NCBI GenBank assembly: GCA_031291255.1 | Contig: JARLJN010000074.1 | Location: 21,514 to 85,513 of the forward strand | Origin: Gammaproteobacteria bacterium | GTDB lineage: Bacteria > Pseudomonadota > Gammaproteobacteria > DSM-16500 | Direction of reading: 5' to 3' | Length of the DNA stretch: 64,000 nucleotides | Shown here: positions 18,627 through 27,174 of the stretch, one piece after another | How positions within the stretch are numbered: the stretch's first letter is position 1 | Layout: every line of letters begins with the position of its first letter | Position numbers and translations under genes: made by a program | The notes under the pieces: generated by a model | Told to the model about the DNA's origin: nothing | The model's input: only the letters and a program-made list of their open reading frames with translations | Database searches by the model: none

Positions 18627-20057
18627 CTAAAATTGAAAGTATATAAATGGTGTGCCTGTAATAAACATTTCTTTAATACTAAACATAATAATAGCCAAAA
18701 CAAATCCTGTAACAGCACGCCATTTAAAATTTAAAAGAATCGATCTAATACACTTTCCTCCAATTCTCAAATGTAATAACCCATAGGTTAGGCAAAGTAT
18801 TAATGCCGTTATCGTAGTGCCCTCAAAATAATTATTGCTTATAAATAATCTTGATAAGTAACATGTAGCTACGGAAAGAGATGAGGCACGAAAAAAAACC
18901 CATCCAATACAGATAAGAATAAAAGTAATAAGTGTGGAAAAAATCCTAATCCAATGATAACGACCGACCGTTTTAAGCATTTCAATAGGGAATAATACTG
19001 GTGTTAACACAAGAAGAAGCCCTTGATAAAATCCCCAGACAATAAAGTTCCAAGATGCACCATGCCACAATCCGCAAACTGTCATGACGAACACTAAATT
19101 TACTGATTTTCGTATTGGACCCACCCTCCCTCCACCCAATGGAATATAAAGATAATCTTTTATCCATCTAGAAAGCGACATGTGCCACCTCTTCCAAAAT
19201 TCTTGTGGGGTTGCAGATAAATAGGGGCGATTGAAATTCTGTACTATTTCAATGTTGAATAGCTTACCGCATCCACGGCATATATCTGTATACCCAGAAA
19301 AATCAAAATATATTTGGAAAGCATATGCAAAAAGAGCCAGCCACAAAGAAAATGAGCTATATTGATCAGGGGTAATCCAAATTAATTCTTGTGTGCTTCC
19401 TATAGGATCAGCAATACAAACTTTTTTAAAATACCCTATTGCAATTAATATGGTCCCTTGCCTAAAAGTCTCAATCAATGAACTCTTATTATAAATAGTT
19501 CGTTCTCTAAAGCTGGGTAATAATTCATTGCCACGCACAATTGGACCTGCAATTAAGTGCCCAAAAAAAGATAAGAAGAGTAGTGTATCGACAGCGTTAA
19601 TAGATGGAGAATAAGTTTTTTTATAAGTATCAACTAAATAACCAACAGAGATTAATACCGTAAATGAAACCGCGATTGGAAGCAGAATTGAATTAGCTAT
19701 ATCTCTTATTCGACCTGATTGAATTTCTAAGTGAGCAATAGAACTAAAAATATCGAGTGAAAACTTGAAGTATTTAAAAAAAAATAAACCTATGAGCGGC
19801 ACCAAAAGAGTAACCACAAAAAACGATTTGCGACTATTTCCTTCCAGACTAGCTAACTGTATGGCTGCTAGGTGCACAAAAACACAAAACCCTATAAATA
19901 AAATTCCATAAAATATCGAATTTGAAAAATAAAATCCGAAACTAAAAATACATAAAATCCACTTTTGTGCTTCCCAAGAAAAAAATCGGTATGCTATAAA
20001 CCAAAACATCAGACAGACCAATAAAAATCCTATAAACTCAGGAGAAATTAAGTTCAA
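18627..20057 (-). CDS. MBOAT O-acyltransferase with fused C-terminal hexapeptide FIYFQF
   Basis: A 476-aa polytopic protein of the membrane-bound O-acyltransferase family (AlgI/DltB group). Motifs: FFGHLIAGPIVR, YFDFSGYTDICRG, QEFWKRWHMSLSRWIKDYLYIPLGGG, and GLWHGASWNF with the catalytic His at about 332. The last six residues are FIYFQF, an F-x-Y-x-x-F tail with Tyr473 close to the end. The family moves an acyl group from a cytoplasmic thioester across the membrane; in systems with a fused tail the tyrosine is thought to be the acyl carrier that passes it to an SGNH partner, which here would be the gene at 17583. The acyl group could be acetyl or another small acid. Confidence 0.9.
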   Translation of the reverse strand: MNLISPEFIGFLLVCLMFWFIAYRFFSWEAQKWILCIFSFGFYFSNSIFYGILFIGFCVFVHLAAIQLASLEGNSRKSFFVVTLLVPLIGLFFFKYFKFSLDIFSSIAHLEIQSGRIRDIANSILLPIAVSFTVLISVGYLVDTYKKTYSPSINAVDTLLFLSFFGHLIAGPIVRGNELLPSFRERTIYNKSSLIETFRQGTILIAIGYFKKVCIADPIGSTQELIWITPDQYSSFSLWLALFAYAFQIYFDFSGYTDICRGCGKLFNIEIVQNFNRPYLSATPQEFWKRWHMSLSRWIKDYLYIPLGGGRVGPIRKSVNLVFVMTVCGLWHGASWNFIVWGFYQGLLLVLTPVLFPIEMLKTVGRYHWIRIFSTLITFILICIGWVFFRASSLSVATCYLSRLFISNNYFEGTTITALILCLTYGLLHLRIGGKCIRSILLNFKWRAVTGFVLAIIMFSIKEMFITGTPFIYFQF

Positions 20058-20462
20058 AATCAGACTCCATTCTAGAAGGCTTAATCACCTTCCTAATATT
20101 ATTAAATAAATACAGACTCAATTTTAATATTTGACACACATACGATAGGAACGTTATATATGCACATTATTTGTAAATGTTTCGATTCGGATGTTAGAAC
20201 GTCTAGTGCAACATATCAATATCTAAGTAAAACTATTATCATTAAATTATAAGAGTCAAATTATTTAGTAAATAGATAATGTTTCAATTTTGAATAATAA
20301 AATATCTAATTTAAAAACATAATGTAACAATATATCAATACAAATAAATATTAAAAACTCGATACTTGTTGTGTTTTTGGTATGATGCAGCAAGATATAA
20401 TATTTAAAATATACGCATTACCCAACTGCTGCAAACTCGATAAGGCTAAAGGAATTAGATTC
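20058..20462. other. 405-base AT-rich divergent intergenic region between two MBOAT genes
   Basis: No gene is supported. The region separates the divergent MBOAT genes and should hold both promoters. Only one plausible promoter element is seen (20378-20386). Its base composition is strongly A+T biased. Confidence 0.6.
20378..20386 (+). promoter_or_regulatory. Possible extended -10 promoter for the right acylation module
   Basis: TGGTATGAT (20378-20386) matches an extended -10 (TGn plus TATGAT, 5 of 6). No good -35 is visible at 16-18 bases. If used, transcription would begin near 20393, downstream of the in-frame ATG at 20382, which supports the start at 20463. Confidence 0.4.
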
Positions 20463-21659
20463 ATGTTTGTAAACTATTGGTTTATTATCTTTGCAGGTAT
20501 CTTTTTTCCTATTTTTTGGTTATGTAAAATTCCAAAAATTAGAAAAATGTGGCTGCTGCTAGCGTGTGTGATATTTCATTACCGTTTCGCTGGTGCTGCC
20601 GGTGTTATACCTATCATTTTCCTGGGCGTTGTTACGTATTTTGCAGGTATATCAAATAACAAAACTTTTAGAACATTAACCATTATTTTATGTGTATCAG
20701 AACTAATCTTTTATAAGTATTCAATTTTCTTTATCTCACAAGTCATAGGTTATATTAACGCTGATTTTGCACAAACAATGCTTAGCGTAGCGAAAGATAA
20801 ATTACTTCCCACTGCCCCGCCACTTGCTATTAGTTTTTTTGTTTTTGAGTTTGTACATTACCTAGTTGACCTCCAAAGAGGGAAACAACCTATAAGATCA
20901 GTAGGTGACTTTACTTTATTTAGTATATTTTGGCCTTCGGTCGTATCAGGGCCTATAAAACGATTTGAACAATTCCTTCCATCTATTGTAAAAGGATGTG
21001 AGAACGTAAATGCAATGGATATTCAAATAGGTCTAATGCGTATTACTATGGGTCTAGTAAAAAAACTCATAATCGCAGATAACTTAAATGGTTATATTTC
21101 ATATTATCAACCTAACTTTGCAACTCTACCTTATGAATTACGCTGGCTAATATTTATTGCTATCAGCTTACGTATCCTTTTTGATTTCAGCGGTTACAGT
21201 GACATGGCTATAGGATTTGCAAGATTAATGGGTATAAGACTTCCTGAAAACTTTAATTGGCCTTATCTCGCTTCTAGTCTACAAGATTTTTGGCGTCGTT
21301 GGCATATATCACTTAGTTCATGGATACGTGATTATATCTACATACCGCTAGGTGGCAATCAATGCGGTATGATGCGCAAAATTTCAAATGGTATTATCGC
21401 ATTCGGTATTTGTGGTTTATGGCATGGCGCAGCTTGGAATTTCATTTTTTGGGGCATTTACCATGGCATAGGATTGGTTGTCTCTACTAATATAAAATCA
21501 TTTTTTGAAAGGTTTTGGATAATTAATAAAATGAGTTTATTATTCTTGCCCTTCACTTGGTTCGCAACACTCACATTCGTTTCTGTAGGATGGCTTTATT
21601 TTTTTTACCCCGTCTCTGTAGCAACATCTATGATTTATTCATTAATATATCGTTATTAA
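20463..21659 (+). CDS. MBOAT O-acyltransferase without a fused tail
   Basis: A 398-aa polytopic MBOAT of the AlgI/DltB group. Motifs: FWPSVVSGPIKRFEQF, LFDFSGYSDMAIGFA, DFWRRWHISLSSWIRDYIYIPLGG, and GLWHGAAWNF with catalytic His about 321. It ends in SLIYRY and lacks the FIYxxF hexapeptide of the other MBOAT. The next gene, 10 bases away, encodes a microprotein carrying that hexapeptide. ATG 20463 is chosen because AAAGGA lies 9 bases upstream; the in-frame ATG at 20382 falls inside a likely -10 element. It would load an acyl group onto the microprotein tyrosine. Confidence 0.9.
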   Translation: MFVNYWFIIFAGIFFPIFWLCKIPKIRKMWLLLACVIFHYRFAGAAGVIPIIFLGVVTYFAGISNNKTFRTLTIILCVSELIFYKYSIFFISQVIGYINADFAQTMLSVAKDKLLPTAPPLAISFFVFEFVHYLVDLQRGKQPIRSVGDFTLFSIFWPSVVSGPIKRFEQFLPSIVKGCENVNAMDIQIGLMRITMGLVKKLIIADNLNGYISYYQPNFATLPYELRWLIFIAISLRILFDFSGYSDMAIGFARLMGIRLPENFNWPYLASSLQDFWRRWHISLSSWIRDYIYIPLGGNQCGMMRKISNGIIAFGICGLWHGAAWNFIFWGIYHGIGLVVSTNIKSFFERFWIINKMSLLFLPFTWFATLTFVSVGWLYFFYPVSVATSMIYSLIYRY

Positions 21660-21669
21660 AGGTATCAAA

Positions 21670-21795
21670 ATGACCAAAGCAATGCTTAAAAACAGTATAA
21701 ACATTATCATTGGTATACTGTTCGGAATTCTTCTTCATTATTTTTTTTATCGCTATTCCCTTCCAGCAAAAGCATTTATTTACGTAGCATTTTAA
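21670..21795 (+). CDS. 41-aa single-pass membrane microprotein ending FIYVAF (putative acyl shuttle, DltX-like)
   Basis: A short gene between the MBOAT and SGNH genes. ATG 21670 has AAAGG at 21657-21661, about 8 bases upstream; the stop is TAA at 21793. The protein has a short basic N terminus (Lys3, Lys7), one hydrophobic helix at about residues 10-27, and a C-terminal tail ending in the hexapeptide FIYVAF with Tyr38. In the Dlt pathway the transmembrane microprotein DltX carries a C-terminal hexapeptide whose tyrosine receives the acyl group from the MBOAT and hands it to the SGNH protein. Gene order (MBOAT, microprotein, SGNH), predicted topology and tail all fit. The overall sequence is too short for a family call beyond these traits. 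Confidence 0.78.
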   Translation: MTKAMLKNSINIIIGILFGILLHYFFYRYSLPAKAFIYVAF

Positions 21796-21813
21796 GATTT
21801 TGGATTAAATATT

Positions 21814-23019
21814 ATGACAAAATACCTACGCCCTAAATTTTTCCTAGCAGGAACTTTGTTAGGTTTTATTCTATGTTGCTTATCCGGATATCTTATTAGC
21901 AACAAAGCAAGACTACATCATTTCTCCAGATTTTTCCTAGAAATAGAACCACAAACATTATATTACCCAACAGCTAGTGAGTTATTACAAACTGCAAAAC
22001 ATGATCTTAGTGACGATAAAATATTAGTATTGATAGGAGGAAGCTCAATTTTCAGAGGTGTAGGACAGGATCCTGATGAACTTTGGTCCAACCATTTACA
22101 AAAACTCTTAGGTGATAGATTCAAAGTCGAAAATTTTGCATCAGACGGCGCCTCATTTTCATCATATGGTGGTGTTCTTTTTCGTATGCTCAGAAAATCA
22201 CACCCTAAAATGATTTTTGTTGCATCATCTTATCAGTTTAATTCTGAAGGCTATATGGATGGATTACAACCCTATGATTACCTTTTTTGGGATGCATACT
22301 ATAAAAACCTATTTCAACCTTATGACAAAGAAACTGCTTTAATTAAACAACTTCGTAAAAATCAGATGACAACCGCGGGAGGGATTGAACAACATGTCAT
22401 GAATTATCTCGACAGCTATTTTTATTCAAGAAATCTTTGGAACTGGATGAGCTATCGTTTGGTATTCACTATGTTTAGTGAATTTACATTTCGAAAACCC
22501 TTTCAACCTAGACGAAAGTTTCATGACGAAACCATTCCTGCTGATTATACAAAGCTATTACTTAAAACCTATAATGATTCAGAACATTTAAATAAGTTCA
22601 AAGAATTTCTTACTCAAACAGCAGCATACTATGTAACCGATATCAATAAGTCACCCCTTCAAATTCTTCCCAGCGTTGCCGCTGGTGGGTTGCAAGGTTA
22701 TGATGAAGTATTTCAACCCATTGATCGCTCCAAAATTTTAATGGTTCAAACGACTTATAACACCCATATTATGTCTTTGTTACCCAGAAAAATTCAAAAT
22801 GCGTATTGGTTTGCTAATACCCAGTCACACATAATGATGAAATCACTAGGCTATAACGTAATTGATGTTGGACAAGATTTTACTGGTGATGATTATATGG
22901 ACATCGATCACTTCAGAGCAACGGGTGGAAGAAAACTCTCTTTACAAGTTGCAGCAGAAGTAAAGCACATTGCCGAAGCACATAAATGGATCGTTAATAG
23001 CCAGTATAAAGTTAACTAG
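21814..23019 (+). CDS. Membrane-anchored SGNH-type acyltransferase, partner of the MBOAT at 20463
   Basis: A 401-aa protein. An N-terminal signal anchor (about residues 9-28) precedes an extracytoplasmic domain with SGNH block I LIGGSSIFRG (Ser77/78), a glycine/asparagine-containing block II (ENFASDGASF), and block V DIDHF (Asp363, His366). It starts 18 bases after the microprotein stop and should be in the same operon. The likely role is to move the acyl group from Tyr38 of the microprotein to a sugar hydroxyl in the periplasm. It is longer than, and not obviously colinear with, the SGNH protein at 17583, so the two modules probably have different targets. Confidence 0.72.
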   Translation: MTKYLRPKFFLAGTLLGFILCCLSGYLISNKARLHHFSRFFLEIEPQTLYYPTASELLQTAKHDLSDDKILVLIGGSSIFRGVGQDPDELWSNHLQKLLGDRFKVENFASDGASFSSYGGVLFRMLRKSHPKMIFVASSYQFNSEGYMDGLQPYDYLFWDAYYKNLFQPYDKETALIKQLRKNQMTTAGGIEQHVMNYLDSYFYSRNLWNWMSYRLVFTMFSEFTFRKPFQPRRKFHDETIPADYTKLLLKTYNDSEHLNKFKEFLTQTAAYYVTDINKSPLQILPSVAAGGLQGYDEVFQPIDRSKILMVQTTYNTHIMSLLPRKIQNAYWFANTQSHIMMKSLGYNVIDVGQDFTGDDYMDIDHFRATGGRKLSLQVAAEVKHIAEAHKWIVNSQYKVN

Positions 23020-23055
23020 ATATAAGAGAGCAACAAAATTGCCGCTCTCTTTATC
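23019..23055. terminator. Hairpin between convergent genes
   Basis: GATATAAGAGAGC (23019-23031) pairs with GCTCTCTTTATC (23044-23055) with one bulge and a 12-base loop. It fills the 36-base gap between the convergent SGNH (+) and hddA (-) genes and is likely a shared terminator. Confidence 0.65.
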
Positions 23056-24039
23056 TTAAGACTGAGCAATAACTTGAGTTCCAGCAAAATCAAATCTGAA
23101 ACGGACTTCTTGTAGACCTGCTTGTCGCATAACATGACGTAACTTAGCCTTATCATCTGCATAAAACATCAGAAAGCCGCCGCCGCCAGCACCTATCATT
23201 TTCCCGCCTACAGCACCATTCTTTATAGCTAATTCATACCACTCATTAATTCTATCGTTGCTCATATTTGAAGAACGTTGTTTCTTGCGTTCCCAATGCA
23301 CGTTCATGAGATCGCCAAATTCATTTAAATTTCCACTCTCTAAAGCTTCTTGGCTTTTCAAACCTAGCTCTTTAATAAAGTGTAAATTCTCAGTCATGTC
23401 TTTATCTTTACCTTTGCTTTTGACATCCTGCTCTTTAAGAATATGAGAAGCTGATCTAGAGTAACCTGTAAAAAATAACAATAAATTATCTTCTAAATTA
23501 AATAATGTTTCTTGATCTATCTTAAGCGGCCATGCTTCAACTTGATCATTTTTATTAAAGTTAAAACAAGTAATACCGCCATAAGCTGCAATATATTGAT
23601 CTTGCTTACCAATGGGCTCATTCAAAAGATTTAATTCTATATGACAAGCTTGTTCGGCTAATTCTTTTGGATGAATCAGATTTTTTTTCAAAGTGTGTAA
23701 TGCTTTTAAAAGAGCTGTCGTAAAACTTCCTGATGATCCTAAACCGGTACCAGCAGGTATATCCGCCATACTGCTTATTTCTAAATAAGGCGCGCTGACA
23801 CCAATATGATTGAGCGCTTCACGAATAATAGGATGCTCTACATCATCTACTGATTTGACTCTCTCTAATTTAGAATATTTAATGATGAGTTCATCAACAA
23901 ATGTTTGATGCAAAGTGATATAAACATATTTATCTATCGCGGCTGCAATTAAAAAACCACTATGATCACGATAATACGAAGGAAGATCTGTACCCCCTCC
24001 TCCTAATGAAATGCGTAACGGGCTTCGAACAACTATCAT
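23056..24039 (-). CDS. hddA: D-glycero-alpha-D-manno-heptose 7-phosphate kinase (HddA-like GHMP kinase)
   Basis: A 327-aa GHMP kinase. N-terminal RSPLRISLGGGGTDLPSYY is the HddA-type opening; the ATP-binding GHMP motif is GTGLGSSGSFTTALL and the C-terminal motif is GGKMIGAGGGGFLMFY. HddA phosphorylates C1 of heptose 7-phosphate on the route to GDP-heptose. It is the last of five genes joined by four-base start/stop overlaps. Partner steps appear at 1-154 (isomerase), 154-759 (phosphatase) and 62296-62994 (nucleotidyltransferase). A kinase for a different 6-deoxy or branched sugar is possible, since the GHMP group is broad. Confidence 0.82.
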   Translation of the reverse strand: MIVVRSPLRISLGGGGTDLPSYYRDHSGFLIAAAIDKYVYITLHQTFVDELIIKYSKLERVKSVDDVEHPIIREALNHIGVSAPYLEISSMADIPAGTGLGSSGSFTTALLKALHTLKKNLIHPKELAEQACHIELNLLNEPIGKQDQYIAAYGGITCFNFNKNDQVEAWPLKIDQETLFNLEDNLLLFFTGYSRSASHILKEQDVKSKGKDKDMTENLHFIKELGLKSQEALESGNLNEFGDLMNVHWERKKQRSSNMSNDRINEWYELAIKNGAVGGKMIGAGGGGFLMFYADDKAKLRHVMRQAGLQEVRFRFDFAGTQVIAQS

Positions 24040-25016
24040 ATCGCTGATATCCTATAAATTTCTTCCACTATCCTTAATGCTGCTTGAGCGTCAAACAGAC
24101 CTGCTTTAGGCTGACGAGATTGTTTAATGTCTTCAAGAAATTCATTAAACTCAAATTCCCACGAATCATCTGCCATAGGGTATTCCCAAATAAATGTTTC
24201 AGGTGGACCCATAGATGCAGACATTTTATAAAATGAAATTCGTTCTACACCATAGCTACCGCCCAAACCATTGATGTCAATCTTACCTTTTTGACCATAT
24301 ATTTCAAATGAAAATGTATTCTTCCATTCGGTACAACTTGCATGTAAATGCGCTAATTTTTTTTCTGCGGTTTTTAATAATAAAAATCCATTATCATCAA
24401 CGGGCATATCCCAAAAATACGTGTGGGCATAGCCTTGAATGTCAGTAAAATCGCCTAAAAATAAACGTGCTAAATCGATTAAATGTACGCCTTGATCAAT
24501 CAACTCACCGCCACCCGATAACTCAGGTTGCGCACGCCATTCCTTATCGTAACCTACTCTACCGCCATGCCCATATCGAGCACGAATAAACATAAGCTCA
24601 CCTAACTCACCTGCATTCACTAATTCACATGCTTTACGAAACGCACGATGATATCTATGATTAAATCCAACACGAACTAAAGCACCTGTGTCTTTCGCAG
24701 CTGCAATCACTAAATCTAACTCTTGTGATTTTCGAGCTGCAGGTTTTTCAATAAGCACATGTTTACCTGCTTTTGCAGCAGCATGACTAATTTCAGCAAG
24801 TGTAGAATGCAAAGTAGAAACTATGATGATATCTATGTCAGGTCTTTGCATTACCTCATGCCAATCTGTGTAAGCCTTACAACCAGGATGCTGTGACGCA
24901 AGAGCATTTGCTTTTTCAATAACATGATCAACACAGGCAAGTAATTTTGATGAGCCTAAATGTTTTGCACGCTTTTGTCCTATGAATCCGCATCCAATAA
25001 TCGCTACGCCTTTCAT
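24036..25016 (-). CDS. Gfo/Idh/MocA-family oxidoreductase
   Basis: A 326-aa NAD(P)-dependent oxidoreductase. GCGFIGQKRAKHL is the nucleotide-binding loop, IEKPAA the conserved EKP segment and GGGELIDQGVHLIDL the active-site GGG..D.GxHxxD motif. The ATG at 25016 overlaps the preceding SDR stop (ATGA), with GGGA 9 bases upstream; an in-frame ATG at 25022 is less likely. The family oxidises or reduces ring hydroxyls or carbonyls of sugars and their derivatives. Lying between an SDR and HddA, it may alter a heptose or nucleotide-sugar precursor. The exact substrate is unknown. Confidence 0.85.
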   Translation of the reverse strand: MKGVAIIGCGFIGQKRAKHLGSSKLLACVDHVIEKANALASQHPGCKAYTDWHEVMQRPDIDIIIVSTLHSTLAEISHAAAKAGKHVLIEKPAARKSQELDLVIAAAKDTGALVRVGFNHRYHRAFRKACELVNAGELGELMFIRARYGHGGRVGYDKEWRAQPELSGGGELIDQGVHLIDLARLFLGDFTDIQGYAHTYFWDMPVDDNGFLLLKTAEKKLAHLHASCTEWKNTFSFEIYGQKGKIDINGLGGSYGVERISFYKMSASMGPPETFIWEYPMADDSWEFEFNEFLEDIKQSRQPKAGLFDAQAALRIVEEIYRISAI

Positions 25017-25885
25017 AAACATTCATCCCATGTTTTAGCTCTATCTTTTGGTACGATACGACGTAAGGTATAGATATCTGAATTTTTTAATTCTTCTTTG
25101 TATTCAGGTAAATTTTTCCAAGGATCCCATACAGCACTTAATAATCTACCTGTAATACCGTCACTGACAGATGAAGCGAGAAAAACACAAAGTGACGCGC
25201 CCACTTCAAAAGAGGTACCGCCATTTTCTTTTTGCTTTAAAGATTGATCGTAAAATTCTTTACCGACTTTTTCAGGACCCGCTGCTAATAACTCATCTAA
25301 TAATCGAGTATTCAATGCGCCAGGTGCAACGGTATTTACATCTATATTAAAATCTTTTACTTCTTCTGCTAAGGTTTCAGCAAATCTAACTACACCTGCT
25401 TTGGATGCAGCATAAGCACTCAAATTTGGCATAGGTTTAGTTGCACCACCGCCAGACAAAATAATTATTTTTCCGTAATGTTGTTTTTTAAAATGTGGCA
25501 ATACACTGATACATTGCAACACTGTGCCTTTTAAATTGATATCAATAGCTCTAGACCATTCATCCCAATCTATTTCCTCTATTGGACCTTTAGTGCCATA
25601 AATTCCGGCATTCGCAACGAGTATATCAATTTTACCAAACTCTTTTAGTGCATAAGCAGCCAATGCATGCATCTGTTCCGGGTCTGAAACATCCGTGACT
25701 TTTGCTAATACTTTTACTTGAGGATTTGCTATTTTTGCTAGAGCTTGTTGTGCACTTGCAAGCGATTCTGCATTACGTGCACATAACATGACATGCGCAC
25801 CTTCCAATATAAACATTTTCGCGATTTCATATCCCAAACCTTGTGAAGCTCCTGTGATAATAGCGCTGCGACCTGCTAATTTCAT
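25013..25885 (-). CDS. Short-chain dehydrogenase/reductase
   Basis: A 290-aa classical SDR: cofactor loop TGASQGLG (about residues 11-18), NAG motif in ILVANAGIYG, active-site Ser in ILSGGGATKP and YAASK (Tyr/Lys). The C-terminal ~40 residues (DPWKNLPEYKEEL onward) extend past the usual SDR end and are hydrophilic. Four-base overlaps with both neighbours make it part of a strictly coupled set. It probably interconverts a hydroxyl and a ketone on a sugar; a fatty-acid-type 3-ketoacyl reductase is less likely in this context. Confidence 0.85.
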   Translation of the reverse strand: MKLAGRSAIITGASQGLGYEIAKMFILEGAHVMLCARNAESLASAQQALAKIANPQVKVLAKVTDVSDPEQMHALAAYALKEFGKIDILVANAGIYGTKGPIEEIDWDEWSRAIDINLKGTVLQCISVLPHFKKQHYGKIIILSGGGATKPMPNLSAYAASKAGVVRFAETLAEEVKDFNIDVNTVAPGALNTRLLDELLAAGPEKVGKEFYDQSLKQKENGGTSFEVGASLCVFLASSVSDGITGRLLSAVWDPWKNLPEYKEELKNSDIYTLRRIVPKDRAKTWDECL

Positions 25886-27174
25886 ATTTGGTTTCCTACT
25901 GAATAATAACTAATGCGTTTGTCTGAACCTAGCGTCTTCATTAAAAATCCGCCAGCATCAAAAACTAAAGGCTCACTCACTTGATTGACAATTTGATCGG
26001 CAGTAAGTGAAGTGAACTGCGGACATTCGTTCGTAATAATAACTGCATCTGCGCCAACTAATGCCTCTTCCATCGTTGTTTTAAGTTCTATGAAATCAGC
26101 TAAATGTTCTGGAAGATGCGTAAGCAATGGATCATACGCTACAACTTTTGCACCTTGCTCTTTTAGCCATTCACAAAACTCAATCGCGGTGGAGCGTCGT
26201 AATGTATCTGTACCCACTTTGTAAGTTAATCCTAATGTTGTAATCGTCTTATCTCGCAAATTTTTTACTACTTGCAACATACGACGAGCGGACCATTGTT
26301 TATGAGACTGATTACTGTCTAGCAATGCAGAAAATAATGGGGTAGGTAACTCTTGTTGTTCACCTATTTGAATTAAATAATTGACATCACGCGCCAATGT
26401 TCCGCCAGCAATCGCATTTCCTGGTCGTAGATAAGCTTTAGGCCCTATGCGATCTTCACTCTTTAATCCACGTTCTACTTCTCTAGCATCTGCGCCCACA
26501 CGTTCACAGAGTGTTGCTAATTCATTAATAAAAACGACAGACGTTGCAAGAAATGCATTTAAAGCATGCTTAGTCATCTCAGCAGACTCTATAGACATCC
26601 ATACTATGTTTTTTGTAAATGGATTTAATAATTCTTGCAGTAGTTCTTTATCTGCTTCTGATTGTATACCGACTACTATGCGTTCAGGATTTTTGAAAAC
26701 ATCTATTGCTTTACCTAAACGCAAATTTTCTGGACTCACAGCAAAATGAATTGCTTTATCGTGCCACTGCTCATCGCAGAATTTTTGCAGCTTACGTGCT
26801 GAACCTACGGGTAACTGAGAAGAAATTAAAACTAATGCATTTTTTTTTAAATGTGGAAGTATAGCTTTAACTTCACTCATTACAAATTCAATATCTGCAA
26901 CATCATTATCATCTACTGGAGTGTCATACGTAACCCACACTATATCAGCCGTAGAAACATCATTTGCATCACTAGAAAAATTCAATAATCCTTGAGTGTG
27001 AGTCTTAGTTATCAGCTCGTCTAAACCCCCTTCGAAAAGAGGAGCTTGTCCTTTCTGCAATTTTTCTATTATTTTTTTATTCGAATCATAAGCCAATACT
27101 GTATGACCCGCTTCAGCAACACAAGCTGCCGTAACACAACCTAAATGCCATAATCCAACAACAGCGACTTTCAT
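25882..27174 (-). CDS. UDP-glucose/GDP-mannose dehydrogenase-like protein lacking the catalytic cysteine
   Basis: A 430-aa three-domain protein of the nucleotide-sugar dehydrogenase family: N-terminal MKVAVVGLWHLG, DTPV at about 84, EMTKHALNAFLA with the conserved Lys202 and Asn206, and a C-terminal domain with LTYKVGTDTLRRS. Where active enzymes have GGSCxPKD, this protein reads GGTLARDV (257-264), so the nucleophilic cysteine is missing and the loop is one residue shorter. The usual four-electron oxidation to a uronic acid is therefore unlikely. ATG 27174 is chosen: it overlaps the epimerase stop and has GGAG 8 bases upstream. Neighbours suggest a role in making an unusual sugar. Confidence 0.82.
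   Translation of the reverse strand: MKVAVVGLWHLGCVTAACVAEAGHTVLAYDSNKKIIEKLQKGQAPLFEGGLDELITKTHTQGLLNFSSDANDVSTADIVWVTYDTPVDDNDVADIEFVMSEVKAILPHLKKNALVLISSQLPVGSARKLQKFCDEQWHDKAIHFAVSPENLRLGKAIDVFKNPERIVVGIQSEADKELLQELLNPFTKNIVWMSIESAEMTKHALNAFLATSVVFINELATLCERVGADAREVERGLKSEDRIGPKAYLRPGNAIAGGTLARDVNYLIQIGEQQELPTPLFSALLDSNQSHKQWSARRMLQVVKNLRDKTITTLGLTYKVGTDTLRRSTAIEFCEWLKEQGAKVVAYDPLLTHLPEHLADFIELKTTMEEALVGADAVIITNECPQFTSLTADQIVNQVSEPLVFDAGGFLMKTLGSDKRISYYSVGNQI

Noticed and set aside
20382..20462. Longer N terminus for the right MBOAT
   Set aside because: The in-frame ATG at 20382 falls in a likely -10 box and lacks a ribosome site; ATG 20463 has AAAGGA at a good distance and begins at the first membrane helix.
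20463..23019. A true dlt (teichoic acid D-alanylation) operon
   Set aside because: No dltA-type ligase or dltC carrier gene is in the window and the setting is Gram-negative; only the MBOAT-microprotein-SGNH logic is shared.
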